64,000 bases of DNA, from assembly GCA_000720805.1 (NCBI GenBank), contig JODI01000037.1:58132-122131 (forward strand), given 5' to 3'. Source of the DNA: Streptomyces violaceoruber (GTDB taxonomy: Bacteria > Actinomycetota > Actinomycetes > Streptomycetales > Streptomycetaceae). The position numbers and the translations under genes were made by a program. Positions 19,708-28,945 of this stretch are shown in pieces. The notes below the pieces were generated by a model. The model ran no database searches and was not told the DNA's origin. It was given only the letters and a program-made list of their open reading frames with translations. Position 1 is the first letter of the stretch, and each line of letters opens with the position of its first letter.

Positions 19708-21285
19708 CTACCGACGCTCGACTCGCACGCGATAGTAGTCACCGTCGAGCACAAAGCCGTCGAGTCGACGATCCAGCACGTACTCGATGAGATCCGAGGT
19801 CCGGTTGATGAACCCGCGGCCCGGGAAGTTGAGGGACGTGTTGCACAGAACCCCTACTCCTGTGTGGTCCTGGACCTTCCCCAGCAGCTCATAGAGACGT
19901 GAGTTCTCGGCCTCGGTCACCGTTTGAGCTCGGGCGGAGCCGTCGACATGAGTCACGGCCGGAATTTGCTCAGGGTTGTTCACACGCTGGAAGTAGAGCA
20001 TGTGTGGACTGGCTCCGCTCCAGTCGAAGTACTGGCTTACGTCCTCCTCGCGACAGACGGGCGCGATGGGCCGGTAGCCCTCTCGGCCCTTGACTGCATT
20101 CAGACGCTCCTGCATGTCTGCGAATGTTGCCGAGGCGAGCAACGACCGATGGCCGAGGGCACGCGGGCCGATCTCGCAACGCCCCTGGACCCACGCGATG
20201 ACGCTGCCGTCCGTGAGATCTTCAGCTACGCCCTCGAGGCCCGATGCGACAAACTCGAACGGGTCGCCGATGCGAGACACGTCATAGCGGAACTCAGCAC
20301 CGCTGTAAACGTTCCACTCCACCTTCGCGTGACCTGTGAGGTGGCGCTGAGCGTCGATGGCCGTGCCCACTGCAGACCCGGAGTCGTTAGTGACCGGAGG
20401 GACAAACACATCCGCGAAGAGCCCCGAGGTGCGCCACAGCGTATTCCAGTCGCAGTTCAGTCCGCAGCCGCCGGAGACAATAAGCGGGTAACCCTCGGTG
20501 AGGCGCTTGGCTGCTACATCGTGGAACCGATCAAAGATTCGCTGTGAGTGGCTGGCCGCGAGGCTCTTGAATTCCGGACTATCCACCCCTATGTTAAAGA
20601 ATTTCGACGAACCTAGGTCGGATTTTTTCAATGATCGGAGTATGTCATCCTGGGCGAGGATGAACTCTATGAGCTCATTTTCGCTAGGAGTGGTGACATT
20701 CGCGTCGCCGAAGGCGGCCAAAGCCATAAGCTTTCCGGCGTTCGAATAGCGGAATCCCCCTCGCTCAGCTGTGGTCGTCGGATCGGCAAGCGAGAATGCG
20801 TACTGGTATTTATTGCCCGGGTCTGCCATGACCTTGTCGATCAGTCGCACATCGCCACCGGGGCCGTATTCATAGAACGCACCGATGTTGCCCTCCCAGA
20901 CGAGACCATAGCAAGGCTCGTCGATCGCGAAAGGCGCCATGCCGTAACCTGACATCAGGTGAGATCGTTCGTGGGTCGAGCTGAAAGTTGTGACCGTGCG
21001 GCCGAAGATCTTTCCTTCGCCGACGATTGTGTGCTCGTCGCTCCAACCGAAATACCCGGCATCCAAGGGCCGTTCTGCCGAGTGAAATCCTTTGACCCAC
21101 CCGCTAATGCACAGGACGTCGGGAATGTCATCGCAATACTGCATTGCCTCTGCGATTACGGTCGGTGTCACATCACCGTAGCGCGGGAAAGAGTCCTTTT
21201 CGCTCTCCAACGAAAAGACCACGCGGCCATCATCGACGAGCGCGACCGTTCCGTCGTGTCCCGGTTTGAACGCAAGTATCTTCAC
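19708..21285 (-). CDS. O-carbamoyltransferase, CmcH-like subclass
   Basis: This 525-residue carbamoyltransferase resembles the 3-hydroxymethylcephem carbamoyltransferase CmcH group more than the NodU/TobZ group. The start region reads KILAFKPGHDGTVALVDDGR and SLESEKDSFPRYGDVTPT, and an N-domain motif is FSSTHERSHLMSGYGMAPF. The C-terminal domain has GRCEIGPRALGHRSLLASA and LCNTSLNFPGRG. GTG 21285 was chosen because AAAGGAAG lies six bases upstream and the family starts exactly there. It is the last gene of an operon with the dioxygenase and the adenylation-KR-ACP protein, and ends at the shared terminator. Two carbamoyltransferases of different subclasses imply two carbamoylated positions or two substrates. 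Confidence 0.85.
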   Translation of the reverse strand: MKILAFKPGHDGTVALVDDGRVVFSLESEKDSFPRYGDVTPTVIAEAMQYCDDIPDVLCISGWVKGFHSAERPLDAGYFGWSDEHTIVGEGKIFGRTVTTFSSTHERSHLMSGYGMAPFAIDEPCYGLVWEGNIGAFYEYGPGGDVRLIDKVMADPGNKYQYAFSLADPTTTAERGGFRYSNAGKLMALAAFGDANVTTPSENELIEFILAQDDILRSLKKSDLGSSKFFNIGVDSPEFKSLAASHSQRIFDRFHDVAAKRLTEGYPLIVSGGCGLNCDWNTLWRTSGLFADVFVPPVTNDSGSAVGTAIDAQRHLTGHAKVEWNVYSGAEFRYDVSRIGDPFEFVASGLEGVAEDLTDGSVIAWVQGRCEIGPRALGHRSLLASATFADMQERLNAVKGREGYRPIAPVCREEDVSQYFDWSGASPHMLYFQRVNNPEQIPAVTHVDGSARAQTVTEAENSRLYELLGKVQDHTGVGVLCNTSLNFPGRGFINRTSDLIEYVLDRRLDGFVLDGDYYRVRVERR

Positions 21286-21313
21286 AGGATTCTTCCTTTG
21301 CGATCTTCGCGGC

Positions 21314-22162
21314 TCATACCCAATAGACAATCGTATTGCGATTGATGTAACCCAGGAAGAAGTTCATCGACAGTCGGGCCGGACCTGTCGAATCTTCGTC
21401 GGGAACCGGAGCACTGACCGCATGAACCATTCCGCCGTTCATTGCGATGAGGTCACCAGTCCCTAATTCGATGTCGAGCGACGCAGAATGGCGCAGCATT
21501 TCCGACGGATACGGGTATCCGGAGTGCTCGATCCCAAGAGTTTCCCTGAATTTGTCATCCGGAAGAAGATTCCATACACGGAGCGCCCCGCCCTCCCGCG
21601 GCACAACGGGATATACGTTGACTGCGACAACGGTGTAGTCGGCAACCTGCTGTGCCTCAAACCCGCGTTGCCTGGGATCTCTGAGCTGACCGACATCCTC
21701 ATGAGGTTCAAGCGCGTACGTTCCGTGGCCCTCCCACGAGGAAATACGCATTCGCGCTGCCTCGACCTCGTCCCAGCGGGCCGCCCTCACTTCATGGCCG
21801 AAAGGGGCAACCGCCCGCTCTACTGCCTGCAAGATGCGCCCAAGAGGATCACCAGCGACGGCGAGAACTTCGTCGACGTCGGTCTGACCGGCGCGTACGG
21901 TCTCGGCATAATCAGATTGCGTCATCCTGTAGTGGTACGCGCCCAGCACGCGGCCGGCCACGCCATCGGAGCGAGCGACCGTAGCCTGGCTCGAGCTGAA
22001 GGCCGCGGCCGTAGTGGCACATTCCGATTCGCTAAGAAATCCACGGACCCGTACGGCTGGCGATCGACCGTCGAGGATGGACACCACCTGCTCTCCGAGA
22101 GTCTCTTCGGTTGCAGCTTGCACACGGAACGTCTCTTGGCCAAATGCCGGGACGGTCTCCAT
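21314..22162 (-). CDS. 2-oxoglutarate/Fe(II)-dependent dioxygenase
   Basis: The 282-residue protein has a jelly-roll dioxygenase pattern. An HxD-like iron motif lies in YALEPHEDVGQLRD (about residue 150), and a distal His and Arg are in MNGGMVHAVSAPV and GPARLSMNFFLGY. The N-terminus (VRGFLSESECATTAAAF) is typical of prolyl-4-hydroxylase-like 2OG oxygenases. The ATG at 22162 overlaps the upstream stop (TGATG), with GGAAGG as ribosome binding site inside the preceding gene, so it is translationally coupled to the adenylation-KR-ACP gene. This suggests it hydroxylates the ACP-bound acyl chain or the acylated product; that is inference. It differs from the PhyH and TauD oxygenases elsewhere in the cluster. 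Confidence 0.7.
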   Translation of the reverse strand: METVPAFGQETFRVQAATEETLGEQVVSILDGRSPAVRVRGFLSESECATTAAAFSSSQATVARSDGVAGRVLGAYHYRMTQSDYAETVRAGQTDVDEVLAVAGDPLGRILQAVERAVAPFGHEVRAARWDEVEAARMRISSWEGHGTYALEPHEDVGQLRDPRQRGFEAQQVADYTVVAVNVYPVVPREGGALRVWNLLPDDKFRETLGIEHSGYPYPSEMLRHSASLDIELGTGDLIAMNGGMVHAVSAPVPDEDSTGPARLSMNFFLGYINRNTIVYWV

Positions 22163-25100
22163 CACTCTGCCTTCCGCTCATCAGAGCTTCGCAGCTCCTG
22201 CACGATCTCCGCGAGGGTCGTCATCTCGTAAAGATCTGAGACCCCCAAATTTGACCCGAACAATGAATTCAGCTGGCCGATCACCATCATTCCAGTCAGG
22301 GAATCCCCTCCAAGATCGAAGAAATCTGAATTTCTACCGACTTTTTCCTGCTTGAGTGCTTTCTGCCAGCACTGGGCGACAGTGGCCTCGACATCGTCGA
22401 GCGGTTTATCCCCATCGTGGGACTCGTGATTCGTCACCGAAACCGGTGCGGTGGACGCGACGCGTTCGGCCCGCACAGCCATCGTCTTCTGTTCAAGGGA
22501 AGTTGCCACAGCGGCACGCACATCGGCCGTACTCACGCCCTCCTCTGCCTTGAATGAAACAAGGAGATCGAAGTCTGCGACCACAGTCGGATCGACCTCG
22601 CGGGCCACTGCCGGCTGACTGTCATCTAGGCCAATGAGGACATTTCCCGCGGCGTCCGCCAGGGCTGCTTCGAACAGTTCCGTGGCCTGAGCCACATCGA
22701 TGGCTCGGAACCCGCGTCGCGCCATCGCTCCGAGACCGGGCGTCTGCGCATCTTCCACCCACCTGCTCCAGCTGTGGCACTGGGCTGCGCGTCCCCGTCG
22801 GCGCCAGTGTTCAACGAAAGCCGGCAGGAACGAACTCGCTGACGAATAAGCACCGAACGAGACTCCACCGAAGTGACCATTGACGGAGGAAGCGACGATG
22901 AAAAGAGCCTCTGGCCTGTCCTCCAGGACGGCCGCGACGGCGAGCGTCCCTCCCACCTTGGTCTCGTAGTGCCGATGGAACTCCTGCCCGTGTTCCATGG
23001 CCAACGAGTGGGACTCAAGCCCCTCCCAGTAGCTCGATATATCGGCTCCTGCCAGGTGGATGACTCCATCCAGCGTTCGACCGTGACGGTCCTCCGCTGC
23101 AGTCACTGCGCTGGCCAAAGCCAATTCGTCTGTGACGTCCGCGCTGACATACGTGACCTCGCCCAGGGCTTCGAGGTGAGCCAGCCGCGTGGCCCGCTCA
23201 CCGCTTGGTGCCGTTCGACCGTTGACGAGCAACTTGGCTCCGTAGCGGGACAGCAGGGCTCGTCCAATGTGATAACCGAGCAGGCCGAGTCCGCCGGTTA
23301 CGAGGTACAACCCTCCCGGGCGGATGCGGTGTGCTGGTCGATCCGGTGGCTCGGCGAGCGGGCGCAGACGCTGGACGAACCGTCGTCCGGACCTGCGGGC
23401 CACGATGACCTCGTCATCCGGTTGTGCGAGCTCGGCAATTGCGAGCGGCACCATGTCCGGGTCGTTCGCTGACAGATCGAGTTGACGGACGGACGTAGTG
23501 CCGAACTCGGCGTTCGCCGTGCGGATCAGACCGTTCATGGCGGCTTGCAGCGGCTCGACCGGATCGGCTGCGTCGGTCGGACATGCCTGAGTCGTCAGTG
23601 CCAACAGGCGGGGAGTGTCCGAGAGGCTTGCCTTGAGTACACGATGGACAGAGAGCACTGACCGTTCTAGCTTGTCCGCCCACGATCCGATGGAATCGTT
23701 CGCGTTAACTGCCCATCCGTGGAGCACAGCAGAGACGACGCCGTGGTCTCGACGTACCGCAGCGAACAGCTCGTCGAAATGTCGCTGGTCTGTCGGGTCG
23801 ATCGAGTATTCCCCATCAGATCGTTTGATCCAGCTCGCCCCAGGGCGTACGCACACGACGGTAACTCCGTCGGGCAAGTGGCTGCCTAGGTGGTGTGTCA
23901 GGTCACCGTCGTCGAAGACCACCCAGCAGCCCGTCGGCGGTTGGTCCTGCGCGGCTTCTGCCGGCAGCCAGACAGGTCGGTATAGCCACAGTGAGTGCGA
24001 GTCCGACGGTCCGGCGTCGTCCCCGTCGAACGCTCCAGCCTGGTAGTCGGCCAGAAGCCGGCGGCGTTCGATCTTGCCAGCCGAGGTCTTCGGGAATGCG
24101 TCGCGGTCTATCGGAACGATTCGCCTCGGCCGGATCCCGATCTCTGTGGTGAGGCGCTTCGAGACTTGTCGAAGGGTGCTGTGTCGTTGCTCAGGATCGG
24201 CGGAGGAGAGGGCACAGAACAGAACGAGTTCGTCGGTGCCACTGGCTGGGACGTGCTCCGAGCATGCCGCCACGAACGTCGGAAGCACTCCCTCGACGCT
24301 CTCGGCTACGGCCTCGATCTCATGGCATGGGTAGTTCGCGCTTCGGATGACAAGTACGTCTTTGTCGCGGCCGGTCATGACCAACCGACCCTCGTGGAGT
24401 AACCCGAGGTCGCCGGTGTCGAACCAACCGTCCGCTGTCCTCGCTGCGGCATTGGCCTCTGGGTTCTTGAAGTACTCGACCATGACCGAGGGCCCACGGA
24501 GCTGAAGGCGGCCGATCTGGTCCTCGAGCAGGACACGGTCCGCGGCATCGACGATCCGTAGGGAGGTGCCGGGAACTGGGGACCCAAGTTCGGTGAAGGT
24601 AGGACGGCCACGTCGAGGTTCTGGGAGGAAGCTGACCCGGCCATCGACTCCCCACTCGTCGATCGTGACGCAGCCAGCAGACTCATCATCCCGGTAAAGC
24701 GTCGAATGGACGACACCACCGCAGGTCTCGGACATTCCAAAGGCGGGTCGCATGGAATCTGGGCGGAGTCCGTGAGGAGCCAGAATGCGCAGGAAGTCGT
24801 GCGTCGTGCGGCTGACGATCGCTTCGCCGCCGTTGGTGATGTCCCTCATGCTGCTGAGATCCCACTTCCGGCGAGCGATCTCATCGGCAAGGTTTGTGAT
24901 CAGGGTGATCACGAAGTTGGACGCGAAGGTGTTGGTCGCGCGGTAGCGCTCGATCCAGGTGAGCCAGCGCAAGGGATCGGCCATGAAGCTGGACATCCTC
25001 GCGTTCACGTGCTCACACTGCAGAACGACATCACGAAGGTTGTGCATCACCATCCCGCCAACGTGGTCCAGCGGCATGAAGTTGAGCGTGACGTCTTCCG

Positions 25101-25911
25101 GACCAAATCCGTTGACGACACCATTCACGTAAGACCTGGTGACAATCGTCCGATGTGAATGCCGAACGCACTTGGGCACACCGGTACTTCCTGATGTCAG
25201 GAGGTGGACCACCGGGTGATCGGGGCCTGGCGCGTACAGTTCTTCCGCCGGCCCGTCACCGTAAAGCTGCTCCGCCACGAGGACGGTTAGTTCCCCTGCG
25301 CCCCACAGTCGCGTCAGTCCTCGGACATCGCGAGCCATCTGCCGGTCCGTCACTAGCGGAGGGCGTTCCAGCAGTTCCCACGTGTTTCGTATCCGCCGCG
25401 TCGTCGCATTCTCCACGCGGTACGTGGGAGCGATGGCGATGGGTGTTGGCACGAAACCACCGAGCAGACACGCCCAGAACACGGTAACAAAGTTTCGGTT
25501 GTCGTCACAGTGCAGCAATACGGGGTCGCCGGGCCGCAGGCCACTGCCACGAAGCCCTGCGAGCATGGAAGCGGACTCCGCCAAGAGTTCGCGGTACGTC
25601 TGCCGATCCTCTGTCCCGTCAGCGCGGATGTACGTGGTTCCCCGCTCTGTCTGGGCAGCTCTAATCAATGCGTCGCAGAGCGTTGGCGGTATGTCGGATG
25701 GCAGAACGAGTGGCTCGCCATCGACCATCGCCAGTGGCGTCGTTGGACGGTCGGGTACCTCAGTCGAACTTGTCTGACCTGAGCGATCAGTTGTTACGTC
25801 AGCGCGCCATTCCAAACGAACCCACGCATCGGTGACACCCGTGACGCTGCAGGCGGCATCGCGGGCACGATCGGAGAGATCGGCATACGTCCTCGGTCGT
25901 AATGTACTCAC
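22162..25911 (-). CDS. acyl-AMP ligase - ketoreductase - acyl carrier protein fusion
   Basis: The 1249-residue multidomain enzyme starts with about 60 linker residues. An adenylation domain follows (residues about 75-630) with TSGSTGVPKCVRHSH, a FGMSETCGG A5-like motif, GWFDTGDLGLLHEGRL and the C-terminal lysine motif PKTSAGKIERRRL. A structural and catalytic ketoreductase region follows (650-1110) with the NADPH motif TGGLGLLGYHIG near residue 872 and the catalytic Tyr in GAYSSASSFL. The end is an ACP with FFDLGGDSLTGMM, phosphopantetheine Ser about 1204. No ketosynthase or acyltransferase is present, so it looks like a loading or stand-alone acyl supply unit that activates a carboxylic acid, reduces a keto group and holds the acyl on its ACP. 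The start is GTG 25911 (GGGA six bases upstream) or ATG 25923; the longer open frame is unlikely. Confidence 0.85.
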   Translation of the reverse strand: MSTLRPRTYADLSDRARDAACSVTGVTDAWVRLEWRADVTTDRSGQTSSTEVPDRPTTPLAMVDGEPLVLPSDIPPTLCDALIRAAQTERGTTYIRADGTEDRQTYRELLAESASMLAGLRGSGLRPGDPVLLHCDDNRNFVTVFWACLLGGFVPTPIAIAPTYRVENATTRRIRNTWELLERPPLVTDRQMARDVRGLTRLWGAGELTVLVAEQLYGDGPAEELYAPGPDHPVVHLLTSGSTGVPKCVRHSHRTIVTRSYVNGVVNGFGPEDVTLNFMPLDHVGGMVMHNLRDVVLQCEHVNARMSSFMADPLRWLTWIERYRATNTFASNFVITLITNLADEIARRKWDLSSMRDITNGGEAIVSRTTHDFLRILAPHGLRPDSMRPAFGMSETCGGVVHSTLYRDDESAGCVTIDEWGVDGRVSFLPEPRRGRPTFTELGSPVPGTSLRIVDAADRVLLEDQIGRLQLRGPSVMVEYFKNPEANAAARTADGWFDTGDLGLLHEGRLVMTGRDKDVLVIRSANYPCHEIEAVAESVEGVLPTFVAACSEHVPASGTDELVLFCALSSADPEQRHSTLRQVSKRLTTEIGIRPRRIVPIDRDAFPKTSAGKIERRRLLADYQAGAFDGDDAGPSDSHSLWLYRPVWLPAEAAQDQPPTGCWVVFDDGDLTHHLGSHLPDGVTVVCVRPGASWIKRSDGEYSIDPTDQRHFDELFAAVRRDHGVVSAVLHGWAVNANDSIGSWADKLERSVLSVHRVLKASLSDTPRLLALTTQACPTDAADPVEPLQAAMNGLIRTANAEFGTTSVRQLDLSANDPDMVPLAIAELAQPDDEVIVARRSGRRFVQRLRPLAEPPDRPAHRIRPGGLYLVTGGLGLLGYHIGRALLSRYGAKLLVNGRTAPSGERATRLAHLEALGEVTYVSADVTDELALASAVTAAEDRHGRTLDGVIHLAGADISSYWEGLESHSLAMEHGQEFHRHYETKVGGTLAVAAVLEDRPEALFIVASSVNGHFGGVSFGAYSSASSFLPAFVEHWRRRGRAAQCHSWSRWVEDAQTPGLGAMARRGFRAIDVAQATELFEAALADAAGNVLIGLDDSQPAVAREVDPTVVADFDLLVSFKAEEGVSTADVRAAVATSLEQKTMAVRAERVASTAPVSVTNHESHDGDKPLDDVEATVAQCWQKALKQEKVGRNSDFFDLGGDSLTGMMVIGQLNSLFGSNLGVSDLYEMTTLAEIVQELRSSDERKAE

Positions 25912-26038
25912 GATGAGTCCCATCTTCGTCCAACGCATCGACCAGCCAGCGACATCCTTGATCGAACCACACCACTTTTCCCGCAAACAAGGGGCGGCCA
26001 CATCACCGGCAGATCTGATGATCAAGGAGACACCAGAG

Positions 26039-26218
26039 ATGAGCGACACCGTAGTTGACGGTGAATCTGCTGACCAGCCGGTGCAAGCATCGTCGTTTAC
26101 GGTGGCAGACAGGAAATTGAACGCAGTATCGGTCGACCGCATGCGCACCGCCGGGTTACACATGTCCGAGGAGGGGCGGACTGCTGCAACAGTTGGCGCC
26201 CCGAAGTCTCTCCGGTAG
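26039..26218 (+). CDS. possible 59-residue peptide gene
   Basis: ATG 26039 is preceded by AAGGAG at 26024-26029 (9-base spacing). It opens a 59-codon frame beginning MSDTVVDGESADQPVQASSF and ending TAATVGAPKSLR before TAG. Composition is soluble and polar, with few hydrophobics, and looks like a leader or small regulatory peptide rather than random translation. It is divergent from the adenylation-KR-ACP gene (127 bases between starts) and lies upstream of the GSA-type aminotransferase on the same strand. There is no cysteine and no known precursor motif. It could be spurious; the evidence is the ribosome binding site, the codon use and the position. Confidence 0.35.
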   Translation: MSDTVVDGESADQPVQASSFTVADRKLNAVSVDRMRTAGLHMSEEGRTAATVGAPKSLR

Positions 26219-26649
26219 GCCAAATCACCGATCACGTCGGCCACGTGATGTGCGACGTATCAGGCAGGAACCATGCTAATTGCCGTAACGGCACCCATTC
26301 AAAGACCTCGCCCCGGTAGCGAGGGCGGTGCCATGAGGTTGCGTCGGCGCCATGGGGTCTCGGATCGTTAGGAGCGGCAGACAGGGCGGGCGAGACGTCG
26401 GTGAATGGACTGACAGCTTGGAATGGCGACAGAGTTCTGCGTGCTTACATAAGCCTCCTTTCGTTCGCCTATCCTGCCGTGCAGGGGCCAGCTGGGCAGC
26501 TGGGTAACGCCCGAAGCCTTCTTTGATCCAGCCATGCGCTGCTCTGACAACCACAAGTAGCCGTAAGTTTGCCGAAACGCGGCAGACGAGCCACACGAAC
26601 GCCTCGCCTCATGACTTGCTGAAAGCAGGCACTAGAAAGGAAGTTTGCC
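26219..26649 (+). other. leader region upstream of the GSA-type aminotransferase
   Basis: No gene is supported in these 431 bases. A short hairpin CCTCGC-N7-GCGAGG (26306-26324) lies about 90 bases after the small peptide stop and could be a weak terminator. A CACGTG hexamer occurs near 26241. The promoter of the aminotransferase should lie in the AT-richer part after 26400. Confidence 0.3.
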
Positions 26650-27900
26650 ATGATTAGCAACAATCATATGGCGGGCTCAGTTGAAGAGAGCGAAAGCAGC
26701 GTCGTCAGGTACAAGTATCTACCGGTCGTTCTCTCCCGTGGCCAGGGACCGCACCTTTGGGATGTGGCGGGCAACTGCTACTTGGATCTGACTGGGTCAT
26801 CCGGAACGAACATCCTGGGCCACCAAGAGCGGCGCACGACACTCGCGGCAATCGCTGCGCTTGCCGACGGCGGCTTTCTCTTCGATGGCAGGTCGGCCGA
26901 TGAATTAGCAGTTGGCGAAACGCTCGCCCGCTTGTACCAGGCTGAGGAAGTTCAGTTCTTCCGAACAGGGTCGTGCGCGACGTCAGCCGCGGTTAAAGCA
27001 ATGCGAATAGCGTCGGGCAAGGATCGCGTGCTGACCAGCGGCTATCACGGCTGGCATGACTGGGCTGCGGAGCAGGTGGATTACCCTGACAAGAGCCGAG
27101 TGATCGATTTCAGTTACGACCTGTCTGTCCTCCGCGAGCTCCTCAAGGAGGGTGACATCTCCGGTGTGATCGTCACGCTCCTGGCTCACACCTTGGCGCC
27201 CAGCTACTGGCGTGAACTCAAGGAACTGACAAGGTCAGCTGGCGTGTTTCTCGCCATCGACGAGATCAAAACCGGCGTCCGCTACGGGCTTGGAGGGATG
27301 ACACGCAGCGTTGGTGTCACGCCTGACATCACGCTCCTGTCCAAGGGCCTGACAAACGGCATGGCATTGTCCGCCTTCGCGGACCACAGCGGGCTACTGA
27401 AGTTTGCTGCGAGGACCAACCTGGGCGGCACCTACCGAACCGAGCGGGCTCCGTTCGCCGCGGCCCTCGCAATGTTGAACCTGCTTGAGCACGAGCCCGG
27501 GATCTTCGACCACCTCACCCGCATTACCGATCAGTTCGTCAGAGGCATGAACGCCGTCCTGGAGGAGAAGGGTTTCGGGGCCGCTGTGTTCGGTCGGTTC
27601 GGAGACCTAGAGTTCGTCTGCGAGGGCCCAACGCTGTGGGATGAACTGCGTGTAGCGGGCCTCGAAGTCGGACTGTTCCTGCCTGACGACGGCAACATCA
27701 TGCTGACGGCAGCGCATCAACCGGAGCACATCGACACCGCGATCGAAGCGCTCGGATCAGCTCTGGCACGATGTGCTGGCGCAAGGACGGACAGCACAGG
27801 CGGACGGGTCACCGCCGCCGCGTTCCAGCGAGAGTACGGATTGTCCTCTCGCCAGATCGAAGAATGGGGAACGCCTGAAGTGCAGGCTGCCTTGCACTAG
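26650..27900 (+). CDS. class III aminotransferase, glutamate-1-semialdehyde 2,1-aminomutase-like
   Basis: The 416-residue PLP enzyme shows GSA-aminomutase features: an N-terminal GPHLWDVAGNCYLDLTGSSG, the PLP-phosphate loop RTGSCATSAAVKAMRIASGK, GYHGWHDW, the Asp motif IDEIKTGVRYGLGG and the Schiff-base lysine in LLSKGLTNGMALSAF (about residue 236). ATG 26650 is preceded by AAAGGAAG at seven bases. A cluster-located copy is unlikely to serve haem biosynthesis; relatives in natural product pathways (for example PctV of pactamycin) act on cyclitol- or shikimate-like ketones or make amino acid building blocks. It may introduce a second amine into the cyclitol or sugar. It stands alone, with IS debris directly downstream. 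Confidence 0.8.
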   Translation: MISNNHMAGSVEESESSVVRYKYLPVVLSRGQGPHLWDVAGNCYLDLTGSSGTNILGHQERRTTLAAIAALADGGFLFDGRSADELAVGETLARLYQAEEVQFFRTGSCATSAAVKAMRIASGKDRVLTSGYHGWHDWAAEQVDYPDKSRVIDFSYDLSVLRELLKEGDISGVIVTLLAHTLAPSYWRELKELTRSAGVFLAIDEIKTGVRYGLGGMTRSVGVTPDITLLSKGLTNGMALSAFADHSGLLKFAARTNLGGTYRTERAPFAAALAMLNLLEHEPGIFDHLTRITDQFVRGMNAVLEEKGFGAAVFGRFGDLEFVCEGPTLWDELRVAGLEVGLFLPDDGNIMLTAAHQPEHIDTAIEALGSALARCAGARTDSTGGRVTAAAFQREYGLSSRQIEEWGTPEVQAALH

Positions 27901-28612
27901 GGTCCGTCTTCAAACGGATCTTGCCCAGAGCAGGAATGACGTGAGTGTGACCGCTGCCTCGTAGGAGGTGGCGGTCTTCTCGTATCGGGCGGCGATTCCA
28001 CGGACGCCTTTGATCCGGTTGAAGCAGCGTTCGACGATGTTATGTTGACGGTAGATCTACCGGTCGAACGCTGGTGGCCGGCTGCCGCGGTTATTCCGAT
28101 GTCGCTGCTGGTAGCTCTTCTCCGGGATGATGTCTGGCGTCACCAGGACTGCGAGCGGGCGTTCCTTGCCGTCGCAGGCAAGGTGGATCTTGGTCGTCAG
28201 TCCGCCTCGGGATCGACCGAGAGCGTGATCGTCCGGTTCGACCGGCCTGTTGGTCCCCCTTTTCGGCCCGTGGCGGCAGCGTGCTGGTGGGCGCGGACGA
28301 TGGTGAAGTCGATCTGGACGAGCCAGTCGATGTCGCCGACCGCATCCGCACAGGCCTGGATCTGCTGAAGAGCTCGCGTGACCACGCCGTCCCGCGCACA
28401 GCGACGGAAGCGGGTGTAGACGGTCCGCCATGGGCCGTAGCGTTCGGGCAGGTCACGCCAGGAGATCCCGGTCCGGATCGTGTAAAACCATCCCGTTGAT
28501 GACCTGCCGGTCCGACACCCGAGGCCCGGCCCGCCCCAGCCCGCGGTATCAGCGGAGCGAGTAACTCCCACTCCTGATCGGTGAGTTCATGGCGACGTAT
28601 CGTCGGCGACCC
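27901..28612 (-). pseudogene. degenerate IS5-family transposase
   Basis: On the minus strand, pieces of one transposase appear in three frames: RHELTDQEWELLAPLIPRAG near 28590, YTIRTGISWRDLPERYGPWR near 28470, IDWLVQIDFTIVRAHQHAAA near 28310 and TTKIHLACDGKERPLAVLVT near 28170. These are the N-terminal domain, first Asp and middle part of an IS5-family enzyme. Several frameshifts make it inactive. It is abutted by an IS630-like fragment at about 28613. Confidence 0.7.
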
Positions 28613-28908
28613 CGTGCGCCGGCGGTCCTCGCCACAGCTCCGCCTCCAGACGCGCGAGCGCCCGCGCCGACAGGCGCTGGGGCGGCACCGGCCCCGTGGA
28701 ACGCAGGGCCGGCGCCCCGCCCTCGCGCCACCGTCGCCGCCACGGCCGCACCGCACGCGAGGTGACCCGTAACTCGGCCGCGACCGCACTGGCACTCTCG
28801 CCCCCCTCGAACAACTCGGCAGCCCTCACCCGCAGTTGCTCACGCCTTTCACGCTCGGCGGGGGCGCAGCCGCCCCTCTGCGCGTACCGCATGCACCCGC
28901 AATAGGGG
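28613..28908 (-). mobile_element. IS630-like N-terminal transposase fragment (repeat copy 1)
   Basis: The minus-strand frame encodes MRYAQRGGCAPAERERREQL, AAELFEGGESASAVAAELRV and RPWRRRWREGGAPALRST, the helix-turn-helix N-terminus of IS630-family transposases. The DDE domain is missing. About 245 bp (28660-28907) recurs nearly identically and in the same orientation at 45725-45972. The common right end is ...CATGCACCCGCAATA. Confidence 0.75.
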
Positions 28909-28945
28909 ATTTGAGCCAGCCGAGCGAAAGACTGGTGAGCAAGCC

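Noticed and set aside
25742..25769. Possible second StrR-type site GTTGGACGG-N10-CAGTCGAAC
   Set aside because: The left half has mismatches, the spacer is 10 rather than 11, and it lies inside the adenylation-domain coding sequence.
22162..26244. Longer start (26244) for the adenylation-KR-ACP protein
   Set aside because: The extra 111 residues are not protein-like, overlap the divergent small peptide frame and have no ribosome binding site.
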